A stretch of 64,000 bases of DNA from positions 16,233,701 to 16,297,700 of the forward strand of contig OW203771.1 of assembly GCA_934045905.1 (NCBI GenBank), given 5' to 3'. Position numbers and translations under genes: made by a program. The DNA comes from Leuctra nigra. Lineage: Eukaryota > Arthropoda > Insecta > Plecoptera > Leuctridae. The notes beneath the pieces are model-generated. The model did no database searches and was not told the origin of the DNA. It saw nothing but the letters and a program-made list of their open reading frames with translations. Positions 23,711-36,327 of this stretch are shown here, one piece after another. Positions within the stretch are counted from its first letter, which is position 1. Each line of letters begins with the position of its first letter.

Positions 23711-26126
23711 GCTCAAGTTCTGTGACAAGAAGTAGCTTCGTGTAAATACTAAATTGTATGAAAAATGGGAATGTGACACAGAAGTTGTTCAAGAAATTGT
23801 ACCGTGTAAATCAGGCTTTATAGTTGCAGATAGGTGCCACGTAAAAAATAAAAGGTTTACCCACCGAATAACTCGATAATCCAATCTGAACAAAAACAAT
23901 GGTGGCATGAGCTATTGTGTAAGAGAATACTTCAATATAACTTTATTTGTTGACATCAGTAAAAGAATTCCAAATATTTGTAAAGCAAAATCATCCAGAA
24001 ATTTACTTCCGGCCTTCTAGCTCTGAGGTACAGCAATGGTTTTATTGGTCTATATAGAAAAGTTGTTTTGTTTACTGACATTTGAGCATTTCTCATACCT
24101 TCCTCAATTTAAACATTGTTTCTAATGCCGTCAAACAACATTGTTGTATACATGTTGTCAACTTTTAGTCCCAACCAGCACGAAATGTCCGCTATCACCG
24201 CAGGAGCTGATAACATTGTGAAGGGCGACCAACCAAACCGCCGCACCCGCTTCCTTCCTAGCCATCGTCGACTTCCACAACTGCAGTCAGTTCGTCAAAC
24301 CTTCCGTCATACTAGGTCGCGACTTGGCTTCCAAAACTAGGATTGAATTCGACGTATTTTAACTAATCATTATAGGTTTATTCGACCTAGTTTTATTTAA
24401 TTCTAAGGATGCTGTAAGGATTTTCCAGAACAAGATTGTAAAATTAATAACTTGTTTAAATACGAGGATTTTGCTTCAATCGTAAATTGCACTTTTAACT
24501 TAGTTTTTGCGAGTGAATGATTGTCTGTGTTCAATGGAGGATATGGAAGACGAGAATAACAATGAGAGGTCAGTGTTTGTGTTTTTTTTTATGAGTGTTT
24601 GCTTTTTTTTTAAAAAATGTTTAGCTTAGATTTTCCTCCTCCCGGGGAACTCCGGGTAGCTCAGGGTTTGTATTTGATTGTCAGTCGGGTCATACAGTTG
24701 ACCTTTTATCAGCAAGGTCCTAGATATAACAGAACTAAATCTCATATTTCCCGCCTTCGTAAGGAGAATGATTATCATTTTTATTTTTCTCTAGTTTTTG
24801 TTGTTGCTTTACAGGTTTTTCCAGAACAATAAAAATTAAGTTCAAAGTTTGTCGAAAATTGTTTTAAGAATTGCAGCATCATTCATTGATTGGCTCTAGA
24901 TGGGTAAAGTGTAAGCCCACTACTTATTATTGGATTATTGGATCACAATTAAACCACACGGCAACAATAAATAAGTAGTCATCTTCATAATAATCACTGG
25001 ATTTACTAAACTATCTTTATCAGCTTCTTAATCAGAACATAGTGCCATCAATGAGCTCACTATAAAGTATATTATGCAGGTTATGCATAAAATAATAAGT
25101 GCGGCATATAAATTTAGCAGACACAACTTCACAAGAAATTACAAAATTATTATATCTAGTATTTTTCCATGTTTGCTTTCCAAACAAACATGATTTTTTT
25201 ATCAGATGCATCATTTCTTTATACATGAAATGAGAAATGACCTATCCACTGATCATCTGATGCATTCCGGTATGTTTATTTTTTACAACTGGAATTATTA
25301 TGTAACGTATCTTTGAGAGGTTCAGGGGGGCACAGATTTGTCTAGAAAATACAACGAACAGATTTCAGAGAGTCAAGAAACATTGTTTTTAACAGGCTGC
25401 GCGTAATGTTTGTCTAGTGGATTTGCGCCATTCGGTTTTCCGTCGTTGCGACAATCCCGTTCTTATGTTATGCTTCCTTGGGACAGGCGGAAGCGTGCGG
25501 TTATTTTGTATCCTGAATCCAAACAAATATATCACTTGATCCAACTTGAAGAAACAAACAGAATCAGTCGCAGCTACATGAGTTGAGAAGTTGCTTCAAG
25601 AAGTCAAGTCAATAAACATTCTGTTTTTCCTCCTAAAAACCATTGACATGTTGCCAGTAGCTTTCAGTGTGCTGGTTTCCAAGTGGTCTTTGTGAGGAAA
25701 TACTGACTCATGTTTTGCTGAGAGAAAAGACTGCTGCAATATTTAGTTAGCCTGCAAATCGTGGAAATGCACTCTGCTTGATTAACTTCTCAAAATACCT
25801 ACTTAATGGAAAAAGTCAAAAAAGTTCATCTGCTCCAAATTAAAACTATAAACAAAAACGGTGACCTCAAAATATATTTCGGTCTATGAAGCGTCATTGT
25901 TTTTATGTACCCTTGGAATGCAGTATGAAAGGATTAAATCAGTGGATGACGTTTTCATCATACGAAAGTTTGTTAATTTTTTGCTAGTATTACGTTTTAC
26001 AGTGACTCTAAACATACGTACGTTGGTAGTTTATTATACTGACGTAGGAACATTGGCTCTGATAAAAACGTACTGTACGATAGTATTCTACACTACTACG
26101 TGCTTCCTTCACTTCAAAGAATAAAT
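23711..26126. other. No supported gene
   Basis: AT-rich. A slightly more GC-balanced stretch at about 24170-24340 contains open frames in two phases but no motif I recognise and no clear splice sites. The frame at 25861-26124 is open for 87 codons and ends exactly where the next MITE starts; I do not call it. Confidence 0.4.
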
Positions 26127-26343
26127 GTACACTCAAACCAATACAAATTGGTATTCGAAAAGAAAATGATTGCGCTGCTGGTAAGGTTCCTTGACAATCA
26201 ATCCTTGTTTTATCAATGAAATAAGAGCTCACCTACTACAGGTGGATGATGCGTTAACACAGCATTCATGGGATGATGCCATCAAACCTTAATCAGCCAA
26301 TCCTTTTCTTTTCGAGTACCGATTTTTATTGGTTTGAGTGTAC
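26127..26343. mobile_element. MITE, GTACACTC family
   Basis: The left end GTACACTCAAACCAATACAA and the right end TTTTTATTGGTTTGAGTGTA are inverted copies. The core matches the 20647 copy. The last bases are shared with the next element. Confidence 0.8.
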
Positions 26344-26554
26344 ACTCGGACAAAGTAAAAACAGTATAGGGTATTGGTATGCGCAGAAGGATTTTCCAAT
26401 AAGGTGTTAGAGATTCGACGATCATCCGATGAAGTCTTACCTAAAAGTGTCATCTAACTCGATTAGATGAGCTCTGCTTTCAGTGATAAAAGCAAAAGTT
26501 ATTTGCAGGCCAATCCGTTTCGTTCAATACCGTTTTTACTTTAGCCAAGTGTAC
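26340..26554. mobile_element. Diverged MITE sharing a terminus with its neighbour
   Basis: It starts inside the GTGTACAC where the previous element ends (GTACACTCGGACAAAGTA) and ends TTTAGCCAAGTGTAC. The core TCATCCGATGAAGTC and AGATGAGCTCTGCTTT fit the same family in reverse orientation. Confidence 0.6.
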
Positions 26555-27069
26555 CCTACAATTATTACATTTATGAAAACCTTTATGCAGGACTCGATTC
26601 CTTCATTAAAAAATGTATTTGATTTACTATTGATTTGATAAATTCATTTTGAGATGATCGTGAATAATTTTGAGAAGTCCAAGTCCAGAACAGAATGTCA
26701 AGATTTTAGCAACTAATCTGGTCTTATACGTGCAGCTTTGCATGTGACCTATGATTTTCAAGAATGCCACACGCTAACTTGATTTGACCTACCAGGAATG
26801 TGGTCAACTAACATCCATGTCGAATAAAAGGTTTTACTGCCAAACATTTGCATATTTTAACAACATTAGCCCAAGTTTATAACAAATAATAATATTATAC
26901 TGAGTTTCCAGTAGGTAATATGGGACACCAGAAGAGTAAGGAATAGACAAGGACAAAGTTAAGTGTAACAACATAAGATTTTGGGGGTCAAAGCTCACCC
27001 CAAGCAAGATTAAAATTGCATCATTTTGCACTTAAAACACTGAAATGTCCTATGCCTCGGTCTGAGAAG

Positions 27070-27200
27070 CAAAATGAAGGGAAGGTTCCCTATACTAATA
27101 GGACACGACCGCCTACTTCCCACTGTACACCCTTATCCTGTACATTATTCATCATAATCATTCCGCCATTTGCGTCGTTTCAGAACAGTGCAACAAAAAT
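27070..27200 (+). mobile_element. SINE 3' fragment
   Basis: AGGGAAGGTTCCCTATACTA, GGACACGACCGCCTACTTCC, TCATCATAATCATTCCGCCA and CAGAACAGTGCAAC match the SINE body and 3' end. Confidence 0.6.
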
Positions 27201-27221
27201 AACAGATAAATTGCAGTTGCC

Positions 27222-27412
27222 AATAGACAACATCATAAATTATCTAGTTAGCTCTGCTTTTCTAAAAATGTCATATGCAGTACCGTGATCCAAGTATCTA
27301 TTATGGTTTTTCAACAATGGATCATAACCATAATAGATACTTGGATCACGGTACTGCATATGAAAATTTTTGAAAAGCAGAGCTAACTAGATAATTTATG
27401 ATGTTGTCTATT
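27222..27412. mobile_element. Near-perfect 85-bp-arm hairpin (foldback)
   Basis: Arms 27222-27306 and 27328-27412 are inverted copies with about two mismatches (near the TTTTCTAAAAATG / TTTTTGAAAAG positions), separated by a ~21 bp loop. The ends read AATAGACAACATCATAAATT and its complement. Such identity implies a recent event, or possibly selection on an RNA hairpin. I see no second copy in the window. Confidence 0.8.
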
Positions 27413-27854
27413 ACATAATTAAAGGAAGAACCAGAGGAAAAGTACTAACGAATTTGGGTTCCCCCACCCCCCACTCTTTTGTCCAAGACAAATGTATGGA
27501 AATTTCCGTAACGATCCTATATATTTTAGTCTCTCTATGCAAATAAAAATAACCTGTTCGTTGTCCTGATTGTAATAATCATCTGATAAACATCGGTCCT
27601 CTTCTCTCGATGTTTCTGATGGTATTGTGTTCGTCAAGCAACTCTCATTATTCATCTCGGGTAGTATTTAGTCACGTGGTACACATCCATTCCGCTTTGC
27701 GTAATTGCAACCAGAGGCTGATGTTGAAGGTGAATGATATGAGGGTGATTGGGAGATGATTATCTTATGAAGGATGGTGGAAGTTTGAGGAGAAATATTG
27801 TGCTATTCTGTTAGCAATCGGGAATCAGAGAGGGTCTCGCGAATGACAATCCAG

Positions 27855-27985
27855 TGAGCAATGGACTCGCACTCCGTTGGTTCGTGGGTTTGATTCCTGA
27901 CGCAATTTTATTCGTGGTTACCTGCGAGAATGAGCCGCGACCGCATCCTTCCCACTGTACATCCTTACCAACGACGTATTCCTCG
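27855..27985 (+). mobile_element. SINE 5' part, diverged
   Basis: A B-box-like GTGGGTTTGATTCCTGACGC, then TTCGTGGTTACCTGCGAGAA and CCGCGACCGCATCCTTCCCA. A detached SINE 3' end (CACAACAGTGCGACGTTAAA) lies at 28573-28592. Confidence 0.45.
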
Positions 27986-29230
27986 TCACTAGGGCTAGGA
28001 TGTTTAGGAACTAGGAAACGTTCAAAAAGGCAGGCAAATAGTACCTTAAAACTAATAAACAAGGATCACAGAATCCCGAAGAAGGACACATGGAATTTTA
28101 TGTTATCTAATATTCGTCAACATATTATTCGATTTATCGGGTTAGGAGTTGGACTTGGAGTAAGATATTAAATTTAACTTAAATTGTTGAATGAATTTGT
28201 AAATGTATCAAGTGTCAATTGTTGATGGCCATCCAAATGGGGGATGGAGATTTTATGAATTGTGGTCATGACCAAAATTCATAAAATTGTTGTTACTTGC
28301 AACAAGCATTTCATATTATATTCCCCAATAATTTAAAAAAGGACAAAAAGACCTTAAAATAGGAAGAAAAGGACTGAATTCATAAAAAAATTGAGAAAAA
28401 GGCATTTTCAGGCAAAATGAAACGCATATTTTTTAAATCAGGAAGGCGTGAAACACATTTTTATATAATTTTTAGACATGTCTGAACAAAAAACTAAAAT
28501 AGATATGTACTAAACATCCTAGCCCTACTGATCACCAAAATAGTCAATAATCAACATATATTTGCTTAGTTGCACAACAGTGCGACGTTAAACATAGTTA
28601 AATAAAATAACAGGAACAAATTTACGAATACATTACATTCATAGTAGGTATATTTTGAATGTATGCATGAACCACAAACAGTTTTAGCCCATGCTGTGGT
28701 AGTAATCAAATGTTAAAAGTAATTTAAAAAAAATACGAATGTGTAGGTACTATAATGTTAATTATTTCGTTTACACATTCATTGTCAGTTGTTTGTAGCA
28801 ACGCTTGTGTTTAGAATGGCAACATGAAGGTACAAAATGTTTCAAGCTCGTACCTAAGTTCAGGATTACTCTCTGATAATGATTTATCATAATGATATAA
28901 TAATTCAACCACATTTTCCTCATCATTCGCGCTCATAATCATTCGCCTACGCAATAACAGGTCACTCAAGATTGCAAGGTGATCGGCTTTGACAATACAA
29001 AAATACTTCGGATGTGACATGAAAATGATTTCAAACAATTCTATATTTAACTTCACATTGTTTGTTATGAAATTCATCAGAAATTGTTATAATCACAGCC
29101 ATTAGTTATTTCATAACATTATCATTTGTTATCAACAATACGTGTCTTCCACATAATTGCGTATACACACACACATTTCGTTTTTTTAAATGCCACTCCA
29201 GCATTCGAACGTCATCACGGCTTTCCCAAG
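27986..29230. other. No gene seen upstream of the promoter
   Basis: AT-rich. The antisense frame at 28811-29077 (88 codons) has no recognisable motif. The sequence becomes GC-richer only from about 29205, where the promoter of the next gene begins. Confidence 0.4.
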
Positions 29231-29239
29231 CTCTCCGTG

Positions 29240-29363
29240 ATTGGTGGAGATAAATTCAAACGGACCAATCAGCTCTGCGCTACGTCAGAGCTCAGGGTTA
29301 TAACAGCGAGGCAGCGTGCATTCGAACTTCAGTCGTGGCTCACATCTTGAAGAGTGAAGTCAC
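29240..29363 (+). promoter_or_regulatory. Core promoter: CCAAT, CRE, TATA, Inr, DPE-like
   Basis: TATAA at 29299-29303 is followed 32 bases later by the Initiator TCAGTC (29329-29334, predicted +1 at A29331). At +28 to +33 the sequence AGTCAC matches five of six positions of the DPE consensus RGWYVT. Upstream lie an inverted CCAAT (ATTGG, 29240-29244), a direct CCAAT (29264-29268) and a CRE half-site TACGTCA (29281-29287). The order and spacings are those of arthropod RNA polymerase II promoters. It would give the downstream gene a ~450-nt 5' UTR. Confidence 0.7.
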
Positions 29364-29783
29364 GCAACAGTCAAGTTCGAGGTCTTAGAAAAGAGTCAGA
29401 ATTATTGCGAGCGAGTGAAGTGCTTGGAGAGTGGATTTTAGTAACACTGTTTTTATTATAAGATGACATTTCGGTTAATCGGTTGCAGAAGTGAATTTGT
29501 CGCGTCTTGACGAAAAAAGTTCGGCGGCTTGATTTTTTGTTTTAAAATTATAAGTCGTTTTGTGTAAATCATCATCATCGTCATCGTCATCGAACGGAAA
29601 GTTATTATAACGGAAAAGCGCTTACTCTTCGAATATTAGTCAATTCGATTGATTTCGTCCAGGGATACGTCTGTGATACACGAACTAGCTCAAACATAAC
29701 TGCAAATATACATCACAAAAGTGTTGTGGACTGTGATAACTCATCTGTGAATAGTACAAAATAACTTCAAAGTTTTGCTTAAA

Positions 29784-32700
29784 ATGGTCGGCCCGATGTT
29801 GATCGTCCGCTTGTTCCGCAGCAAGTTGAGGAAACGCGAGGACAACGCCGTGTCGCCGCCTCCGCCCACCGACGTCGTCCTCCACACGTCGACGGCCGTC
29901 GCGACGCTGAACGCCGTCCCGGCGCCGACGGCGGCAGCGGCGGAGACGCCGCAGTTCCTCGGCCTCTGGCAGTACCCACCGCAGTACGCGCTGTACGGCA
30001 ACGACAAGGTAAACCACTCGGCACTTGTTGCGGCGCGGGTGGCCGCGGGGCGCTGACGCTCCGGACTTGTTCGCCGGGTTCGATTCCCGGGGCCGTCATC
30101 ATTCTTGTTCTTGTATGGCAAGAATACTCTTTTCTTTCTTTGTTGCTGGCCAGACTGCTATCTGGTAGTCTCCATACGTGGCATCCTGCTATGCGTGGTT
30201 TTCCTCGAACATTGTTGCTGGAAAGGTTCCTTACTAATATGGCCCTGACCGCATCCTTCCTACCGTCTATTCTGCTCTTTCTTTTTCATAATCATCAACT
30301 CCTTATCATTTTATACTTAATTACTTGACGTCTTTTATTGTCCCGTCAGTGTTTTCGTTGAATCATTATAATAAAATATATAAATGGTTGTAATATCTAA
30401 TCAAGATTTTCACACATTTTCAATATTGTAAGACCATGGAGAGTATCAAAATGTTTAATAAATCATCACATAAACCTGATAACAGTCGAAATGACTGGAA
30501 AAGACCACAACAAAGTCGGCCACATGTAATGGATTCCGAGATCTTCTTATGACCTGTGACATAACTGCATGAGTCGGTGCTTACTGGAAGATCATTCGTC
30601 ATTCAAACAAATCATACTCATTGTCATGCAGAACACAGGGGGGGGGGGGGGGGGATTTGGATTAATAACATAGAGTAACATATGTAGCATATGTATTTGT
30701 GTAATTGTTCACTTGAAAACCGGGTTTGAGAAAATCGATCATGTAATTTCTTGGGTTAGTAAATTACAAATTCTACACTATTCTTAGCCTAGAATAAGTG
30801 AATTCATTTTCTATAAAATTGGTTAATTTGTAATTTTGTATTAAAACCCTGGAATCGAGGGGTGAGCGCCCCTTGCCACGCCCCATCCGGCACCCATGCT
30901 CATTATCATTCAACTAGACAACTCGCACACATGATTGATGTTGAGCCGGAGACAAAACAAACACTACTGGAGACATAGCTATGTGGTTTCCTCACCCAGT
31001 GTTTACTTACGTCGCGTATCGGTGCAAAGTAAAGAATACGGACGAGTGATAAGTGAAGGGAATTTGTTTGAGATAAGTGTGCAAAGACCCAGAAAGTGCG
31101 GGAAATACTGGATATAATGTCTTCCACGAATACCTGTTCTACTTGTGTAAATAACTTATTTTATTTTCGGTGGAATGTAATAAGGAAACTACACTGATAA
31201 TTAAATCCCGTTTATTGTTGTTGATAACTTGTAGCTTGTCCACGGAAGTCTTGAGAACCTTGTGACACCAAAAAGATAATAAAATTATTATTACGCAGGG
31301 CGAAACGAATTTAGGTAGGTACCTAAGTATTTTACTTTTTAAGGGGAGGGTGCCCCCTCCCAAATCATGACAATTAGTTACAAAATACCGCTACAAAATC
31401 AGCAGAATTTATATAATTTAATGTGGGCCCCCAATAAAAACATTTTGTGTAAAGTATAGGGTATAGTTAAAAAATATATTTTGTTCACAAATGACTAACA
31501 ACTTTAATAAACTTTGTAAACGGTCCCATCCAATATTTATAATAAATTGTACGCCTGTTGGAGAGTTCATTATTTCCACATTTCGTTTCATTGATAATAG
31601 TTTTGGCGCATTTGATAACACCATATCGCTGTGCGTTGGTACCTACAACTAAAAGATAAGAGCAATTATATCTGCCATCAAACTCAACGTCCAGATGTTC
31701 AAACTGATTACAATTACTTGACAATGCAGTCAGACTCTTCTCTAATTGCCTGGTAATTAACTAATGGGGTTTACCTTTGAACGTGTTGCACTGATAGTGA
31801 ATAAATATCATACAAACGCCACGATTTTTGCGAGTGCCTTTCAGGTGTTAAAGTTTATTTAGATAAAGATTTATTGTTGTTTCATTGCATTGATTAAATA
31901 AATAATATCGTTGAACAGTAGAACAGCTCACATTAAATTTATATAGAACTCATTCCGTGCTGTTTATTTGAACTTAACAATTACTTTCGCTTCTAAGAAT
32001 AGAATTTGAAAATCCCGAAGGTTTTACTGATACAGAATATCATTTGGGTCATGAATGAATTGCACCATACTGAAGAAACAAAATCGCTTATCTGTTCTAT
32101 GTGTACGTAAAGAAGGCCCCATTACGATGCAGTAAGATTACATACGAACTGAATATGGAACGTAATGTGAGGGCAAAAGTAAAAGAGGTTAGGGAGCAAT
32201 GGCCTCGTCCTTCTTTCATGAACGAAACTTTTAGTTGCTTCCCTCAAACCTTCTCACCATCTTTACCTATTATACATAATCATCAATTATCTTAGTCTGT
32301 CCCCAAGTTGCATAACTGTTCTAGCTCAAAACGGAACAGCTGACTGAGTGGTAACGCTCTGAACTTGTATTCCGGAGGCCCGGGTTCGATTCCCGCGGCC
32401 GTCCTTCCTGACTGGGTTTTTTTTTCGTGGCATTCCCTCAGTCGACATGCAAATGCTGGGAAGGTACCCTACCAATAGGCTACGACCGCCTCCTTCCCAC
32501 CTTCCATCCTATCCTACTCTTCGCCATCATCTCCCAATCATCATCATAATCATTCATCCGTCGCCATTAGCCTCGCTGCAGAACAGTGTGACGTTAATCC
32601 CCAGACAAAAAATACATTTTCAAGTAAATTGCGAAGGTTGAGTGACTCAGAAGCTACTGACGGTTTTCGTGATAACTGATAATAAGTTGACGACACAATT

Positions 32701-33724
32701 GTCACCTAGATACTGGCGATAGAATTTCTCATTTCATCAGTAATCACTTAACTCTTTCTACGTCATCATTGCATTTGGCTTGGCAAAGACAGGTTCCCAG
32801 GAAGAAAGTGTTCGTCATATTGAAAGGATCACTTAGCAGCTTGCTTACTTTCTGGCTCTGTGTTTCCCCAAGAAACAACAAGCAAAAGGTGTGAGATTTA
32901 AATGGCTGTTATTATGTTTTACTAACGATTTGTAAGTTGTTCGTAGAATTCCAGTAGTTTGAATCCTAAGAACACAATAATATTTTCAATGAGTCAGAAG
33001 CTATAGAGACTGAGCAAGCTGGCTCAGGCAGTGACGATTCTGCACTCCAGAGTTCCAGGGTTCGATTCCCGGGGTCGTCCTTCCTGCCTGAGTTTTTTCG
33101 TAGTTTCTCCGAGTTGACAGGCAAATTCTGAGAAGGTTGCCTAATAGTCCACGGATATGCTTCCCACCTTCCACAATTGCATATTTTTTCATGATCTTAC
33201 AATAAGTTTTAAAAACAACTTTCCTACAAAATTATTTTATCGCAAGAAACAATTTCATGAATCTGCAGCTCTGTTATCATTATTTAGCCTGTGGCTACGC
33301 AAAATAGCTATCATACAATTTAGCAAAACAAAGGATGAAATAATTTTTTTTTATATATAGAAAGTCACAAATTGTTTAATGTTGCTTTTCATTAGCCTAC
33401 AGCATCTCCAAACTTCCAGAGTAACATAACTCCACTATTGAATATTTTAATAACAAAAATATTTTGTAAAACTTTTCAAATTAGTCATATTTTTACCTCG
33501 TAACTAGTGTTAATTTAGCAATCTCTCTCTAACAATCCTTCTTTTGTGTTCAGGAAACGCTGGTACAACCCGCGACGGTGGACCGGCCCAAGTTCGCGCG
33601 CGGCATCCGCAAGAACCTCAGCGGCCGATGGAAACGACTGACGAAGAAGAAGAACCCGGCCAACGAGGTCTACACGATACCGGCCGATCTTCGCGACCAG
33701 CTCAAGTCGATATACGTCTACTAG
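29784..33724 (+). CDS. Two-exon gene, 131-aa basic protein, unrecognised
   Basis: Coding exon 1 is 29784-30008 (75 codons, ATG chosen as the first after the predicted start site that opens a long GC-rich frame). The donor is AAG|GTAAAC. Exon 2 is 33554-33724 after a TTTTGTGTTCAG acceptor. Both junctions are phase 0, so the frame is intact. Both exons are far more GC-rich than the surrounding DNA, with C/G-ending codons, which supports real coding sequence. The N-terminus (MVGPMLIVRLFRSKLRKRED) is basic, the middle is Pro/Ala/Thr-rich and probably disordered. The exon 2 product is strongly basic (RKNLSGRWKRLTKKK) and ends LRDQLKSIYVY, which looks like a conserved C-terminal motif. I do not recognise the family and assign no function. 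The 3.5-kb intron contains three SINEs. The promoter has CRE and CCAAT sites, so inducible expression is possible. Confidence 0.75.
30045..30345 (+). mobile_element. SINE in intron of the 131-aa gene
   Basis: B box GGGTTCGATTCCCGGGGCCG at about 30078, followed by TGGTTTTCCTCGAACATTG, GAAAGGTTCCTTACTAATAT and CCCTGACCGCATCCTTCC. An insertion of ~70 bp after the B box distinguishes this copy. Confidence 0.6.
31350..31760. other. Intron stretch, no supported gene
   Basis: Overlapping antisense frames at 31418-31724 (68 and 79 codons) are open but lack any motif or splice context. I see nothing firm between the SINEs at 30345 and 32333. Confidence 0.35.
32333..32605 (+). mobile_element. Full-length tRNA-derived SINE
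   Basis: A box at about 32341 (TGACTGAGTGGTAACGC), B box GGGTTCGATTCCCGCGGCC at about 32384, then CTGACTGGGTTTTTTTTTCG, TCGACATGCAAATGCTGGGA, GGCTACGACCGCCTCCTTCC and the 3' end CTGCAGAACAGTGTGACGTT. With 54224-54510 this is the reference copy for the family. Confidence 0.8.
33003..33200 (+). mobile_element. SINE, 3' truncated
   Basis: A box AAGCTGGCTCAGGCAGTGAC, B box AGGGTTCGATTCCCGGGGTC, then the family body through ATATGCTTCCCACCTTCC. The 3' end is missing. Confidence 0.7.
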
Positions 33725-35480
33725 AAGTACCGGCTCCGTCGAGATGCGAAACTTCCTTCGATAGTCCAAATGTCAACATCTTTTCCGATATTATCAGTTC
33801 GACGTCGTCCATAAGAATATTTGTTTTTAAATCTGAGACGATATCAAGTATTGCCGATATTACGGTAAATCAGTTTAGTGCGACGGTACATCTACCTAGT
33901 TCACGATATTTTTACTGGACGGTAATTCTGGTACCGGCAAAAGGCCGGCATCTATAACTTCCATTTTAGTTGGCTGGGCAATATTTTAATTATAATATAA
34001 TAGATTTGTGACTTAATTTTAGTACTTGATAATATTTTAACAACGAGCATGCTCTGGAACTGAACTCGATATTTTGAGCGTAAAATATTGATGTCCAAAC
34101 GACAGGTATTAATCAATGTATCATTCATTTACCACAATTCCATTGTTCATGTTAAAAGTAAATCGCCAAGCTTATTATCAATATTACTGTATTTGGACGT
34201 CTCGTGGGGTTCGCGAACAAAACAAAGCCTAAAAAGACATTAATTACTTTATTTTGTTTCTGTAAAACAGCTGGATTTCAACTACCTACAATAATTCAAA
34301 TTCAAAGTTTTTTTTTACTGATTTCACATTTTCTTTAAAACAATCAACTCAAACATACGTAAACTGCGATTAAATTTAAATTCAAATTTGTCATAAAACA
34401 GGAACTAGAAAAGAATGTTATTTAAAACCGGCGATAATCATAATGTTTTGTTTGAACCCTTCTGGACTCCTACAAAAGTAGAAGTTAATTTTGAAGGCAG
34501 ATTATAGTCTTGAGGCTAGTATTATTCTTGATAGTATTAGATTTAATTTATTCAGCGGTTAAATAGGCGGTTCAAGCAGGTCACATGATTTAACTTTTCA
34601 CCCTCGGGTGAAAAATGTTTCATCAAAATGACTCAGTTGTATTTGTGATAAGAATGATCTTTGGATAGGTTTTAAAAATGGTAAGACGATAATAAAGTCA
34701 AAATTTTGAGTTGGAAAAATGTCAGTTGACAGTTCGACAGTGCCAATTATTTTGTGGGTATGTTGGTAGCAGTGTAAGGCTATTTTAAAATATTGCTTTT
34801 CAATAGACAAAGAAATACAGAATATTTTTATTAAAACAAATTTTATATAAAAAAAATTAATATGCCTTAAATTCTTTTAATTTTGTCAAACCGTAATAAA
34901 TTACAGATAGAAATAATGCATTTGTACTTGAAATATCATTAGACTTTGTTAGAATACTTTACACAATAATCAAAACTGCTCTGAGCAGTAGTTTATTTTT
35001 GTCTTATAATTTCTGCCAAAAGTTAAATATGGTATTGAAGCTTAATTTTAAACTAATTGTAGAACCGTGATGGAAAGCAAGAAAATCGTCAATTACATGA
35101 TGTGTTGAAATTGAAATTTCCTGCTGATCAAAAATGTTCATTAATAACAATTATTGTTTACCTTCAAATATTTACCACATACATTCATTATGGGTAATTG
35201 TAATAAATAGTTCTTCTTGGTTTTAAAATTTCAGCTAGGAATGGTAATGAACAGCGAATTATATTTTAATATGTGAAAACTAGTCAATTAATACTATTTG
35301 CTATAATTCGTAATATCAACTAATTAGCAATTAATAAGGATGTAAATCGAGTGGAAGAATAAAAAGAAACAATTTTAACTGTTATTGAATATTTCGGTGT
35401 ACGGTTTGATCGAATGTGATATGCAGAAAAATGCCGATGAATAAAATGAAATGAGTTGAAAATAAATAAATATTTTCCTT
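33725..35480 (+). other. Probable 3' UTR of the 131-aa gene
   Basis: The first part (to about 33960) stays moderately GC-balanced; the rest is AT-rich with ATTTA-type motifs. Clustered AATAAA hexamers occur at about 35440-35465 and could serve polyadenylation. No other gene, repeat or start is visible, so a ~1.7 kb 3' UTR is the simplest reading. An earlier polyA site cannot be excluded. Confidence 0.35.
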
Positions 35481-35931
35481 TTTCGAACCCTTTTCGTTCA
35501 CCTATTCCTGTTCACTAAACATAAATTGGACAAAGTCTCAAATGAGCTTTATGTAGAAATACATCAATTGACACCTATTTATTTTTGGTAGGTACTGTAT
35601 TATATTTTGAGATGCAATAGATTTTAGTTCAGTTGTTAAAATGATTTTGTTTGCATATTTGATTAATTTGATACAGTTGTTTGACATGGAAAAAGTTTAC
35701 CAATATATGGACATCTTTTCAGAGTTTGATTTTTTGACCAAGTAAAATTCCCCAAAATTTCAGTTGGGTAATTGTTACTAGAAAACTTCACCTGCAAACT
35801 GGGATTTGTGGGCGTTCTGGTGACGCCTGAGAGGTAGGCAACAATCACACACCGCAGTACTGCTTTGTGCATAACATGCAGGCGTGATCACAGCCAAGAA
35901 AGTCGAGTACTCCCAATTTGTTGATAATTCG

Positions 35932-36327
35932 ACTTAAGAGGCAAACGGAAGCGAACGGGAATCGCACGGTTCGTCAGAGCGTTTTTTTGATATTTTGTCT
36001 TCCCACTAAATAATTTTAAAAAATCAGATAGTAACGAACCATTCCAGCATAATATACTAAATAAAGCCACACACTGGAGTACAATATGACCTCTGGTACG
36101 ACCTCAAAGTGTTAAATACGATTATTTTACTAAAAATATCGTATTTAACACTTTGAGGTCGCACTAGAGGTCATAATGAACTCCGGTTTGCGGCATTATT
36201 TAGTATATTATGCTGTAATGGGTCGTTACTATCTGATTTTTTAAAATTATTTAGTGGGAAGACAAAATTTCAAAAAAACGCTCTAACGAACCGTGCGATT
36301 CCCGTTCGCTTCCGTTTGCCTCTTAAG
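35932..36327. mobile_element. Foldback element, ~190-bp arms
   Basis: Arms 35932-36120 and 36140-36327 are inverted copies around a ~20 bp AT-rich loop. The ends are CTTAAGAGGCAAACGGAAGC and its complement; the centre pairs GACCTCAAAGTGTTAAATAC with its complement. Mismatches are few (for example CACACACTGGAGTACAATAT against the diverged partner). Non-coding. Confidence 0.8.

Noticed and set aside
29685..30121. Three antisense frames over the first exon of the 131-aa gene
   Set aside because: Shadows of a GC-rich coding exon; the sense frame has a promoter, donor and matching second exon.
31418..31724. Antisense frames in the intron of the 131-aa gene
   Set aside because: AT-rich, no motif, overlapping each other, no splice or promoter context.
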